Shown here piece after piece: positions 1 through 8,024 of a stretch of DNA of 64,000 nt. Each line of letters begins with the position of its first letter. Position 1 is the first letter of the stretch. Below the pieces are notes generated by a model. That model was given only the letters and a program-made list of their open reading frames with translations, did not search any database and was not told the origin of the DNA. Location: assembly GCF_000331735.1 (NCBI RefSeq), contig NC_020126.1, positions 1,426,001 through 1,490,000 of the forward strand, in the 5' to 3' direction. Position numbers and translations under genes: made by a program. Source of the DNA: Myxococcus stipitatus DSM 14675. GTDB lineage: Bacteria > Myxococcota > Myxococcia > Myxococcales > Myxococcaceae.

Positions 1-68
1 CTGTCGATCAAGGCATCACCTCCTTTCTTGCGGCCGAAGAAGTAATCACCCACGGGATTGCGCGCCAC
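1..68 (-). CDS. 5' end of a gene cut by the window edge (unidentified)
   Basis: A minus-strand frame opens after an in-frame TAA and runs off the left edge. From the GTG at 68..66 it begins M-A-R-N-P-V-G-D-Y-F-F. The same stretch holds AGAAAGGAGGTGAT (27..14), complementary to the whole anti-SD tail of 16S rRNA, with a TTG at 11..9 about seven bases downstream. The real start could therefore be that TTG, with the upstream reading only leader. The codons AAA-GGA-GGT-GAT are non-preferred for this GC-rich genome, which favours the SD reading. It lies downstream of the ABC exporter on the same strand. Product unknown. Confidence 0.4.
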   Translation of the reverse strand, partial: MARNPVGDYFFGRKKGGDALID

Positions 69-85
69 TTTCCGGAAGCATTAGT

Positions 86-119
86 GCGGGCCTGAGTGGC
101 GAGCAGCCCTTCAGGCCGC
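86..119 (-). terminator. hairpin overlapping the ABC exporter stop codon
   Basis: GGCCTGA (89-95) pairs with TCAGGCC (111-117), and the stem extends by two pairs past a one-base bulge. The right arm contains the stop codon of the ABC exporter. No U-tract follows. It may be a terminator or an mRNA-stabilising structure. Confidence 0.35.
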
Positions 120-1877
120 GACGAACTGGCGCTCCACCAGCCTGCGGTACAGGCCCTCCTGGCCCATGAGGCTTGCGTGGGTGCCGCTCTGGACGATGCG
201 GCCTCCCTCCAGCACGAGCACGCGGTCCACGTTGGCCACCGTGGACAAGCGGTGCGCGATGATGAGCGTGGTGCGACCTTTCATCAGCCGCTCCAGCGCG
301 TCCTTCACCAGGTGCTCGCTCTCCGCGTCCAAGGCGCTGGTGGCCTCGTCGAGGATGAGCAGGCGAGGGTCCTTCAACACCGCGCGGGCGATGGCCACGC
401 GCTGCTTCTGTCCGCCGGACAGCTGCACTCCGCGCTCGCCGACGGGGGTGGCGTAGCCCTCCGGGAAGCGCTGGATGAAGTCGTGGGCGTTGGCGGCGCG
501 CGCGGCCTCCTCCACCTCCTCCTGCGTGGCGTCTGGCCGGGCATAGCGGATGTTGTCCGCGATGGAGCAGGAGAAGAGCTGGGGCTCCTGCGCGACCATT
601 CCGATGTTGCGCCGCAGCCACTCCGGCTCGAGCGAGGTGAGCGGCTGTCCGTCCAAGAGCACCGCGCCGCCCTGCGGGTCGTAGAAGCGCGACAGGAGCG
701 AGGCGAGCGTGGACTTGCCCGCGCCGGAGGGGCCGACGACGGCGACCACCTCGCCGGGCCTCATCTCCAGGTCCATTCCCTGGAGCACGGGAACGTCCGA
801 GCGGGTGGGGTAGGCGAAGCGCACCGCGCGGAACTCCACGTGGCCCTTCACCGCGGCCAGCGTCTGTCCGCCGGAGGGGATGGCGGGCTCGCGGTCCATC
901 AGCTCGAAGACGCGCTCGGCGGCGCCGCTGGCGCGCATGAAGTCCGCCCACACCTCCGCGACGGCGCTCAGGGAGAGCGCGACCAGCGACGTGTAGATGA
1001 GGAACGAGGTGAGGGCGCCCACGCTGAGCGCTCCGTCCACCACCAGCCGGCCGCCGTACCAGAGCATGGCCGCGGTGGAGCCGTACATGGCGATGGAGGC
1101 GATGCCCATGAACACCGCGGACTGGCGCGCGCGCGTCTTGGCGAGCTCGAGCGCCCGGTCCACCGCGGCGCTGTAGCGCTCCACCTCGTGACTCTCCGCG
1201 GCGAAGGAGCGCACGGTGCGGATGCCGGAGAGGTCCTCTTCGGCCACCTCGCTGGAGGCGGCGAGCGCGTCCTGCACCTGACGCGACAGGACGCGAACGC
1301 GCCGGCCATACACCACCGCGCCAATGGCGACGGCGGGGATGATGGCGAGCATCACCAGGGTGAGGCGCGGGGACGTGAAGAAGAGGAGCACCACGCCCCC
1401 CAGCGCCTGGAGGGTGTAGCGCAGCGTCATGGAGATGTTGGTGGTGACGGTGTTCTGCAGGACGCTGGTGTCGGAGGCCAGTCGACTGGTGAGCTCACCG
1501 GTGCGACGCTCGTCGAAGAACGCGACCTCTTGGGACAACAGGCTCTGGAACAGGCGCTTGCGCAGCCGCGTCACGACGCGCTCGCCGGCGGTGCTGAAAA
1601 GATAGACGCGCAGGGCCATGGCCACGCCCTGCACGACGAAGACGCAGAACATCACCAGGGCGATGGTGTCCAGGCGCTCGCGGCTCCGGGCACCGAGTGC
1701 CTCGTCGACGAGGTCGCCGATGGCTCGGGGAAAGGCGAGGGTGGCCACGCTGCTGATGAAGAGAAAGAGCGTGCCCACGACAAGCGTGGGAAGCTCGGGC
1801 CTCGCCAGCGTGAGCAGGCGACGCAACGTCAAGCGCGAGGGGGGGCGGGACTTGGAGGGAGACGGGGAGGCGGACAC
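111..1877 (-). CDS. ABC exporter, fused permease and ATPase (MsbA/BmrA-type half-transporter)
   Basis: 588-residue half-transporter expected to work as an inner-membrane homodimer exporting a lipid, drug or peptide. Residues about 20-310 form the six-helix type-1 exporter membrane domain. Residues about 345-580 are the nucleotide-binding domain, with Walker A GPSGAGKST near 381, signature LSGGQKQR near 485 and Walker B LLILDEATSALD near 504, followed by the H-loop IIAHR. All ATPase motifs are intact. Start is a GTG giving MSASPSPSK, with a weak SD. Divergent from the aldo/keto reductase. The family is certain, but the substrate cannot be read from sequence. Confidence 0.93.
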   Translation of the reverse strand: MSASPSPSKSRPPSRLTLRRLLTLARPELPTLVVGTLFLFISSVATLAFPRAIGDLVDEALGARSRERLDTIALVMFCVFVVQGVAMALRVYLFSTAGERVVTRLRKRLFQSLLSQEVAFFDERRTGELTSRLASDTSVLQNTVTTNISMTLRYTLQALGGVVLLFFTSPRLTLVMLAIIPAVAIGAVVYGRRVRVLSRQVQDALAASSEVAEEDLSGIRTVRSFAAESHEVERYSAAVDRALELAKTRARQSAVFMGIASIAMYGSTAAMLWYGGRLVVDGALSVGALTSFLIYTSLVALSLSAVAEVWADFMRASGAAERVFELMDREPAIPSGGQTLAAVKGHVEFRAVRFAYPTRSDVPVLQGMDLEMRPGEVVAVVGPSGAGKSTLASLLSRFYDPQGGAVLLDGQPLTSLEPEWLRRNIGMVAQEPQLFSCSIADNIRYARPDATQEEVEEAARAANAHDFIQRFPEGYATPVGERGVQLSGGQKQRVAIARAVLKDPRLLILDEATSALDAESEHLVKDALERLMKGRTTLIIAHRLSTVANVDRVLVLEGGRIVQSGTHASLMGQEGLYRRLVERQFVAA

Positions 1878-1971
1878 TCGCGGAGACTAGCGCGGAGTCC
1901 TTGGGTTCGCACGGCTACGCGCTGTCGGGGCGGGTGGGAGCAGCTCATCCTTTCGGACACGGAGGTAGGTC

Positions 1972-2820
1972 ATGGAGCAGCACATCTTCGGTGGTACCGG
2001 GAAGCATGTGCCCGTCCTGGGGCAAGGGACGTGGCAGATGGAGGGCGATGACCGCGCGGAGGCCATCCGTTCACTGCGCGCGGGGTTGGACCTGGGCCTC
2101 ACCCACGTGGACACCGCGGAGCTGTATGGCAGTGGCCGCGTCGAGGAGCTCATCGTGTCCGAGGCCATCGCGGGCCGCCGGGACGAAATCTTCCTCGTGT
2201 CGAAGGTGATGCCGTCGAATGCGTCCTACGCGGGCACGCTGGCCGCCTGCGAGAAGAGCCTGAAGAAGCTGCGCACCGACTGGCTGGATTGCTACCTGCT
2301 GCATTGGAGGGGCTCGCATCCGCTGGCGGAGACGGTGCGCGCCTTCGAGAAGCTGGTGGCGGATGGGAAGATTCGCTCGTGGGGGGTGAGCAACTTCGCG
2401 GTGTCGGACCTGGAGGAGCTCCTGTCCCTCACGAAGCCCCAGCGCATCGCCTGCAACCAGGTGCTCTACCACCTGGAAGAGCGCGCCATCGAACACTCCG
2501 TGTTGCCCTGGTGCGAGGCGCGCGGCATCGCGGTGGTGGGCTACAGCCCCTTCGGCAACGGGAACTTCCCCCCGCCCGACAGTGAGGGAGGCCGGGTGCT
2601 GGCGGACGTCGCTCGGGCGCATGGCGCCACGCCTCGACAGGTGGCGCTCCAGTTCCTCGTGCGGCGGCCGTCGCTGTTCGCCATCCCGAAGTCGAGCCGC
2701 CTGGCCCACCTGAAGGACAACGCGGCGGCGAGCATGGTGGAGCTCACGGCGGCGGATATCGCTCGCATCGACGCCGCGTTCCCGTTGGGGCCCCACACCG
2801 ACGACTTGCCGATGCTGTGA
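1972..2820 (+). CDS. aldo/keto reductase
   Basis: 282-residue NADPH-dependent TIM-barrel oxidoreductase of the bacterial AKR5-like group, reducing small aldehydes or ketones. The catalytic tetrad is complete: D47 and Y52 (HVDTAELYG), K78 (VSKVMPSN) and H111 (CYLLHW). The C-terminal cofactor segment IPKSSRLAHLKDN is present. The start ATG is preceded by GGAGGTAGGTC, a strong ribosome site. It is transcribed alone, divergent from the ABC exporter and convergent with kdsB. The natural substrate is unknown. Confidence 0.93.
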   Translation: MEQHIFGGTGKHVPVLGQGTWQMEGDDRAEAIRSLRAGLDLGLTHVDTAELYGSGRVEELIVSEAIAGRRDEIFLVSKVMPSNASYAGTLAACEKSLKKLRTDWLDCYLLHWRGSHPLAETVRAFEKLVADGKIRSWGVSNFAVSDLEELLSLTKPQRIACNQVLYHLEERAIEHSVLPWCEARGIAVVGYSPFGNGNFPPPDSEGGRVLADVARAHGATPRQVALQFLVRRPSLFAIPKSSRLAHLKDNAAASMVELTAADIARIDAAFPLGPHTDDLPML

Positions 2821-2831
2821 GGGAGGCGGCT

Positions 2832-2863
2832 TTCGCGGTGGGCGGAGGCGTGTCCACCGCGAA
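2832..2863. terminator. bidirectional terminator between convergent genes
   Basis: A perfect 10-bp inverted repeat, TTCGCGGTGG (2832-2841) and CCACCGCGAA (2854-2863), lies in the 57-bp gap between the aldo/keto reductase and kdsB, which converge here. No clear U-tract on either side. Confidence 0.6.
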
Positions 2864-2877
2864 GGCGGCGAGAGGGG

Positions 2878-3621
2878 TTACAGCAGGCCCTTCTGGCGCA
2901 TGACGGCTTCGACCTTCGCGACGTCCTCGGGGATGTCCACCGCCACCGTGCGCCAGGAGACGCGCGCGCAGCGGATGGCGATGCCGTTCTCCAGGGCCCG
3001 GAGTTGCTCCAGCTTCTCCGTCTCCTCGAGCGGCGTGGGCGCGAGCTCCGCGAGCTCGAGGAGCACCTCCCTGCGGTAGCCGTACAGGCCGATGTGGCCC
3101 CAGCGGGGGACTCGGGCCGCGGGCTCCCGGGCGTGAGGGACGAGGCTGCGGCTGAAGTAGAGGGCGTCGCTGTTGAGCGCGAGCACGGCCTTCACCACGT
3201 GCGGGCTCTCCGCTTCGTCGGTCTCGAGCGGCCGGACGAGAGTGCCCATGCGCACGGTGGGGTCCGCGAAGAGTCCGGCGAGGGCCTTGAGGGCCTCCGG
3301 GTCCACCAGGGGCTCGTCACCCTGGACGTTCACCCACACGTCCACGTCGGTTCGCGCGCGCGCCACTTCCGCCACGCGGTCCGTGCCCGTGGCGCAGTGG
3401 GGACTGGTCATCACCGCGCGGCCCCCGAAGCCCTCCACGGTGGCGCGGATGCGCTCGTCGTCCGTGGCCACGCAAATCTCGTCGAAGACTCCCGCCTCCT
3501 GACAGCGTCGCCAGACGTGCTCCACCATGGGGCGACCTGCGATGAGCGCGAGCGGCTTGCCCGGGAACCGGGTGCTGGCATGGCGGGCGGGGATGACGGC
3601 GACGGTTCGGGAGGAGGGCAT
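2878..3621 (-). CDS. kdsB: 3-deoxy-manno-octulosonate cytidylyltransferase (KdsB)
   Basis: Activates KDO as CMP-KDO from CTP in the cytoplasm, for the inner core of lipopolysaccharide. The 247-residue length is standard. The N-terminal nucleotide-binding motif IPARHASTRFPGKPL is intact, as are the CVATDDERI and VNVQGDEPL segments and a C-terminal KLEQLRALENG. Start is ATG (MPSSRTVAVIPA). Divergent from wecB, another sugar-nucleotide gene, with about 105 bp between them. Confidence 0.96.
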   Translation of the reverse strand: MPSSRTVAVIPARHASTRFPGKPLALIAGRPMVEHVWRRCQEAGVFDEICVATDDERIRATVEGFGGRAVMTSPHCATGTDRVAEVARARTDVDVWVNVQGDEPLVDPEALKALAGLFADPTVRMGTLVRPLETDEAESPHVVKAVLALNSDALYFSRSLVPHAREPAARVPRWGHIGLYGYRREVLLELAELAPTPLEETEKLEQLRALENGIAIRCARVSWRTVAVDIPEDVAKVEAVMRQKGLL

Positions 3622-3687
3622 GGCGCACTCCGTCTATCAGATTCAGGACGGACGCTGGTCGCTCGAAGGTGAGTCTCCCCGGGGCCA

Positions 3688-3713
3688 CTAGGCATCCGAC
3701 CCGCCGTGCCTAG
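3688..3713. promoter_or_regulatory. inverted repeat just upstream of wecB
   Basis: CTAGGCA (3688-3694) and TGCCTAG (3707-3713) form a perfect 7-bp inverted repeat with a 12-base spacer. It ends 13 bases before the wecB ATG, in the divergent kdsB/wecB interval. It could be an operator or a hairpin near the ribosome site. CTAG is rare in such GC-rich DNA, which makes the symmetry more notable. Confidence 0.4.
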
Positions 3714-3726
3714 CTTGGCTGGCGAC

Positions 3727-4860
3727 ATGAAGAAGGTCCTCCATATCGTCGGCGCGCGCCCGAACTTCATGAAGGTCGCGCCCATCTACCGTGCCATCGC
3801 CGCGCGGACGTCGCTCCAACAAGTGCTCATCCACACGGGGCAGCACTACGACGCGAAGATGAGTGATGTCTTCTTCTCGGACCTCGGATTGCCGAAGCCG
3901 GATGAGCACCTGGGCATCGGCTCGGGCAGCCATGCGCAGCAGACGGCCCGGATGATGGTGGAGCTGGAGACCGTCTTCCTGTCGCACCAGCCGGACATCG
4001 TCTCCGTCGTGGGCGACGTCAACAGCACCATCGCCGCCGCGCTGGTGGCGTCGAAGCTGGCGATTCCCCTGGCCCATGTCGAGGCGGGCCTGCGCAGCCA
4101 CTCCCAGCACCAGCCGGAGGAGATCAACCGCGTCGTCACCGACCGGCTGTCGGACCTCCTGCTCACGCCCTCGCGCGACGCGGATGCGAACCTGCTCAAG
4201 GAGGGCGTGGACGCGTCGCGCATCCACCTGGTGGGCAACGTGATGATCGACTCACTGCTCACGTCGAAGGAGAAGGCGGAGCAGTTGCCCGTGCTGAAGG
4301 GGCTGGGGGTGGAGCCGCGGGGTTATGCGGTGTGTACGCTGCATCGGCCGTCGAACGTGGACGACCCGAAGGTGCTGGGGGGGCTGCTCGCCGCGTTGGT
4401 CCATGTGGCCTCGAAGCTGCCGGTCATCTTCCCGGTGCACCCGCGCACGCGGAAGATGATGACCGAGCAGGGCCTGGGTGTCTGCTTCGAGCGCAGCCCG
4501 AACCTGCGCCCCGTGGACCCGATGGGGTATCTGGAGTTCCTCGCGCTGACGTCGCAGGCCCGGCTCGTCCTCACGGACTCGGGAGGGCTCCAGGAGGAGA
4601 CCACCGCGCTCGGCGTTCCCTGCCTCACCTTGCGCGAGCAGACCGAGCGTCCCATCACCGTGGAGCAAGGGACGAACGAAGTCGTGGGGACCGACCCGGA
4701 CCGCATCCGCGCCGTCGCGGACCGTGCGCTCTCGGGAGAGGGCAAGAAGGGGCGCGTTCCCGAGTTCTGGGATGGGCGCTCGGGGGAGCGCATCGCGGAC
4801 GTCTTCGCGCGCTTCCTCGAGGACTCGCGAGGCGCGGCTCGCATCGCCGTGTCCGCGTGA
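3727..4860 (+). CDS. wecB: UDP-N-acetylglucosamine 2-epimerase, non-hydrolysing (WecB)
   Basis: Interconverts UDP-GlcNAc and UDP-ManNAc in the cytoplasm, supplying ManNAc-type sugars for O-antigen, capsule or exopolysaccharide. The 377 residues begin MKKVLHIVGARPNFMK, the family's canonical start. HTGQHYD, HVEAGLRS, the PEEINR segment and LTDSGGLQEE are intact. An in-frame GTG 21 bases upstream would add seven residues that do not belong to the family, so the ATG is preferred. There is no strong SD, and an inverted repeat lies just upstream. Confidence 0.95.
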   Translation: MKKVLHIVGARPNFMKVAPIYRAIAARTSLQQVLIHTGQHYDAKMSDVFFSDLGLPKPDEHLGIGSGSHAQQTARMMVELETVFLSHQPDIVSVVGDVNSTIAAALVASKLAIPLAHVEAGLRSHSQHQPEEINRVVTDRLSDLLLTPSRDADANLLKEGVDASRIHLVGNVMIDSLLTSKEKAEQLPVLKGLGVEPRGYAVCTLHRPSNVDDPKVLGGLLAALVHVASKLPVIFPVHPRTRKMMTEQGLGVCFERSPNLRPVDPMGYLEFLALTSQARLVLTDSGGLQEETTALGVPCLTLREQTERPITVEQGTNEVVGTDPDRIRAVADRALSGEGKKGRVPEFWDGRSGERIADVFARFLEDSRGAARIAVSA

Positions 4861-4912
4861 GGGGCAGCGAGGCGTGTTCGCGAGGTGCGGGCGTGAGCGA
4901 ATTCGTTCCGTC

Positions 4913-4933
4913 GCGAGGCGCTGCGTGCCTCGC
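4913..4933 (+). terminator. possible terminator after wecB
   Basis: GCGAGGC (4913-4919) and GCCTCGC (4927-4933) form a perfect 7-bp stem with a 7-base loop, 53 bases past the wecB stop. No U-tract follows. Confidence 0.35.
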
Positions 4934-5092
4934 CGCGGCTGCCTGATGGTCGTGGCGGAGCTCGCCCTGGAACGGGTCGCGCTCGGGCCCTTGTCTCGTT
5001 GAGGCTGCTCGAGGGTCCTGGCGCAGCACCGCCCGTTCGTCCGAGGCTGTTCGGACTGTGTGGCGGCCTTCGCCGTGCTAGAGCGCGGAGTC

Positions 5093-6130
5093 ATGCGCGG
5101 CGAGAGGGAGTCATCGACGGAGGACGCGTCCTCCTCTGAGCAGGCGGCACCCGGCGCGAGTGCCTCCGTTCCCGAGGGCTTCGTCGACATCCCCTTCGTC
5201 GTCGAGCCCAACTACGCGGGCTGGCGCTTGGAGGACTACCTGGGCCAGAAGCTGCGCCGCATGCCTCGTGAGCGGCTGGCCGGCATCATCCTCCGCGGCG
5301 TGCACTGCGACGAGCGTCGGTTGAAGCCCTCCACGCCCGTGTACCCCGGCATGGCGTTCCGCTTGCGCCGCCCTGGCAGCGAGGAGCCGGAGACTCCCAC
5401 CGAGCTCCCCGTCGTGGCGCAGGACGACTGGCTGCTGGTGCTCGACAAGCCCGCGGGCCTGCCCATCCATCCGACCGCGCGGTACCACAAGGGGACGCTC
5501 GTCTCCATCCTGCGCGAGCGCTTCGGTGAACGCTTCGCCGAGCCCGCGCACCGCTTGGACCGGGAGACGAGCGGACTCGTCGTCTGCGGCCGCACCACCG
5601 AGGCGTGCCGAGTCCTGGGCCGCCTCTTCGTCTCCCGCGACGTCCACAAGGAGTACCTCGCGATTTGCGAAGGACATCCGCGTGAAGACTCCTTCGTCGT
5701 GGATGCGCCCATCGCGGAGGGCACCGAGCTCATCCGCATCGCCGTGCGCATCGACCCGGTGGAGGGCAAGCCCAGCCGCACCCGGTTCGAGGTGCTCCAG
5801 CGCTTCTCTCGCGAAGGTGCCCCCTTCGCGCTGCTGCGCTGCTTTCCGGAGACCGGGCGCCAGCACCAGATTCGCATCCACCTGCGCGAAGCGGGCTTTC
5901 CCCTCGTGGGCGACAAGATGTACGGCCCGGACCCCGGCTACTTCGACCGCTTCAGCAAGCACTCCCTGGAGCCCGAGGCCTGGGCCCGACTGCGGCTTCC
6001 CCGCCATGCGCTGCATGCCGCGCGCATCGTGTTCCCGCATCCGGGCACGGGCGTGGAGGTCTCGTTCGAGGCGCCTCTTCCTGCCGACCTCACGGACTTC
6101 ATCGCGGGGGCACTTCCGCCTTCGAATTAA
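5093..6130 (+). CDS. RluA-family RNA pseudouridine synthase with S4 domain
   Basis: 345-residue enzyme isomerising uridine to pseudouridine in rRNA or tRNA. After an acidic 40-residue leader there is an S4-like RNA-binding segment (about 45-105). The catalytic domain follows with HRLDRETSGLVV, in which D156 is the catalytic aspartate, and ETGRQHQIRIHL nearer the C-terminus. Start ATG at 5093 is chosen because GGAG lies five bases upstream. A GTG 33 bases earlier lacks this. Which RNA is modified (RluC-, RluD- or TruC-like) cannot be decided here. Confidence 0.9.
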   Translation: MRGERESSTEDASSSEQAAPGASASVPEGFVDIPFVVEPNYAGWRLEDYLGQKLRRMPRERLAGIILRGVHCDERRLKPSTPVYPGMAFRLRRPGSEEPETPTELPVVAQDDWLLVLDKPAGLPIHPTARYHKGTLVSILRERFGERFAEPAHRLDRETSGLVVCGRTTEACRVLGRLFVSRDVHKEYLAICEGHPREDSFVVDAPIAEGTELIRIAVRIDPVEGKPSRTRFEVLQRFSREGAPFALLRCFPETGRQHQIRIHLREAGFPLVGDKMYGPDPGYFDRFSKHSLEPEAWARLRLPRHALHAARIVFPHPGTGVEVSFEAPLPADLTDFIAGALPPSN

Positions 6131-6179
6131 CCTTCGGTCGGCTCCTGGGTTGGTGAGGGACACTGCTCAGGAGCCCTTG

Positions 6180-6416
6180 ATGCGCCGCATCGTCCTCGCC
6201 GCCGCTGTTGCCTTCTTCCTCGGTGGTTTCGCCCAGCAGGCCCACGCCGAACGCCAGCCCCGCATGCGGGATGCGGTGGTCCACCTGGAGAAGGCGCTCA
6301 GCGCCCTCCAGAACGCCTCCCCCGACAAGGGTGGGCACCGCGTGAAGGCCATCGCGCTGACGGAGCAAGCCCTCGGCGAGGTTCGCGAAGGCATCAAGCA
6401 CGACAACCGGAACTGA
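6180..6416 (+). CDS. small exported helical protein, unknown function
   Basis: 78 residues. A 23-residue signal peptide ends in AHA. A mature domain of about 55 residues follows, predicted as two helices: HLEKALSALQNA, then DKGGHRVKAIALTEQALGEVREGI. The His- and Lys-containing turn (PDKGGHR) resembles a family of short periplasmic proteins in many proteobacteria whose role I do not know. AGGAG is suitably placed before the ATG. It is the only gene between the pseudouridine synthase and the purF terminator. Confidence 0.75.
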   Translation: MRRIVLAAAVAFFLGGFAQQAHAERQPRMRDAVVHLEKALSALQNASPDKGGHRVKAIALTEQALGEVREGIKHDNRN

Positions 6417-6432
6417 CCCCCAAGAACGTCGA

Positions 6433-6464
6433 AGGCCCCCCACCCGGTGAAGGGCAGGGGGCCT
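6433..6464. terminator. bidirectional terminator before purF 3' end
   Basis: AGGCCCCC (6433-6440) and GGGGGCCT (6457-6464) form a GC-only 8-bp stem between convergent genes: the small exported protein and purF. Confidence 0.5.
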
Positions 6465-6491
6465 GGGTGCTTCATTCGCTCGACGCTCGCG

Positions 6492-7880
6492 TCAGGCGGT
6501 GAGCTTGCTCTGCTCCGGTGCTCCCGGCGCCATCTCGCCCAGCAGGTACTGGCCGGAGAAGCACGCCGTGCAGAAGCTGCCTCGATCGGCGTCTCCCACC
6601 GCTTCGCCCAGGCCCTCGATGGAGATGTAGCCCAGCGAGTCCGCCGTGACGTAGCGGGCGATTTCGTCCGTGGTGTGGCTCGCGGCGATGAGCTCCTGCC
6701 GGCTCGGCGTGTCGATGCCGTAGAAGCAGGGCCACTTCGTCGGTGGCGAAGAGATGCGCAGGTGCACCTCCGTCGCTCCCGCCGCCTTGAGCATCTTCAC
6801 GATCTTGCGGCTCGTGGTGCCTCGGACGATGGAGTCGTCCACCACCACCACGCGCTTGCCCTTGAGCACGTGCTTCACCGCCGACAGCTTCAGCTTCACG
6901 CCGAAGTGACGGATGGACTGCTGCGGCTCGATGAACGTGCGGCCCACGTAGTGGCTGCGGATGAGGCCCACGTCATACGGAATCCCGCTCTGCTGCGAGA
7001 AGCCGATGGCCGCCGCCACTCCCGAGTCCGGCACCGCGATGACCAGGTCCGCCGCGGGCACCGGCTGCTCTCGCGCCAGCTGCATGCCCATCCGCTTGCG
7101 CACCTCGTACACGCTGCTGCCGAACAACACCGAGTCCGGACGCGCGAAGTACACCTGCTCGAAGATGCAGCGCCCCAGCCGGGCGGGCTCCGCGAAGGGC
7201 TTGCTCGTGCGCAGCACGCCATTCTCGATGACGAGCACCTCGCCCGGCTCCAGCTCACGCACCAGCTCCGCCTCGATGAGGTCCAGCGCCGTCGTCTCGC
7301 TGGCGAGCACGTACGCGCCTTCCTTCATCCGCCCCAGCACCAGCGGCCGGATGCCCAGCGGGTCGCGCACCGCGACCAGCTTGTTCTCCGTCAGCACCAG
7401 CAGGCTGTAGGCGCCCTCCACCTTGCGCAGCGCCTCGACGAGCTTCTGCTCGAAGGTCGGCTGCTTGGAGCGCGCCAGCAGGTGCATGATGACTTCCGTG
7501 TCCGCGTCCGACTGGAAGATGGCTCCGTCGGCCTCCAGCTTCTCCTTCAACGCGGCCGCGTTGATGAGGTTGCCGTTGTGCGCGATGGCGCACTGCCCTC
7601 CCGCGTACTGCACGAAGAGCGGCTGTGCGTTCTTCAGCAGGCTGCCGCCCGCCGTCGAGTAACGGACGTGGCCGATGGCGGACTGACCTGGCAGGCCGGC
7701 GAGCACTGGCGCGTCGAAGATGTCCGCGACCAGTCCCATCTGGCGGTGAGCTCGGAGGCCGTGGCCATCCGAGGAGACGATACCCGCGGACTCCTGCCCG
7801 CGATGCTGCAGGGCGTGCAGCCCCAAGTACGTCAGGTTGGAGGCCTCAACGTGTCCCGTGATTCCGAAGATGCCGCACAT
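6492..7880 (-). CDS. purF: amidophosphoribosyltransferase (PurF), Fe-S type
   Basis: First committed step of purine synthesis: PRPP plus glutamine gives phosphoribosylamine. The N-terminal nucleophile Cys2 (MCGIFGI) fixes the start, although the frame stays open some 550 bases further upstream. The class II glutaminase domain (about 1-230, HRGQESAG) precedes the PRTase domain with [12 protein letters not shown]. Cysteines match the four [4Fe-4S] ligands of the Bacillus-type enzyme: [20 protein letters not shown] and the C-terminal CTAC. There is no propeptide. An AAAGGAG lies rather far upstream of the ATG. Divergent from the ceramidase-like gene. Confidence 0.96.
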   Translation of the reverse strand: MCGIFGITGHVEASNLTYLGLHALQHRGQESAGIVSSDGHGLRAHRQMGLVADIFDAPVLAGLPGQSAIGHVRYSTAGGSLLKNAQPLFVQYAGGQCAIAHNGNLINAAALKEKLEADGAIFQSDADTEVIMHLLARSKQPTFEQKLVEALRKVEGAYSLLVLTENKLVAVRDPLGIRPLVLGRMKEGAYVLASETTALDLIEAELVRELEPGEVLVIENGVLRTSKPFAEPARLGRCIFEQVYFARPDSVLFGSSVYEVRKRMGMQLAREQPVPAADLVIAVPDSGVAAAIGFSQQSGIPYDVGLIRSHYVGRTFIEPQQSIRHFGVKLKLSAVKHVLKGKRVVVVDDSIVRGTTSRKIVKMLKAAGATEVHLRISSPPTKWPCFYGIDTPSRQELIAASHTTDEIARYVTADSLGYISIEGLGEAVGDADRGSFCTACFSGQYLLGEMAPGAPEQSKLTA

Positions 7881-8024
7881 GGCGCGCTGCCTTACTCCTT
7901 TCGGGCGGTGAGCGGAACAGGAACGCACGCCCCTTCGGTGGGTATTCCAGCCGACACCGAAGTCGGCCGATGTGGGCACACGAGCCTCGCGGGATGTGCA
8001 CTGGACCGTTAGTCTGCTCACTGC

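Noticed and set aside
1-30. Resemblance of the first bases to the 3' end of 16S rRNA
   Set aside because: Only the anti-SD stretch matches. The upstream bases (expected GGCTGG) do not, so it is a ribosome site on the minus strand and not an rRNA gene.
96-2051. 651-codon open frame opposite the ABC exporter
   Set aside because: Antisense shadow of a high-GC gene. The minus strand encodes a complete, motif-intact transporter.
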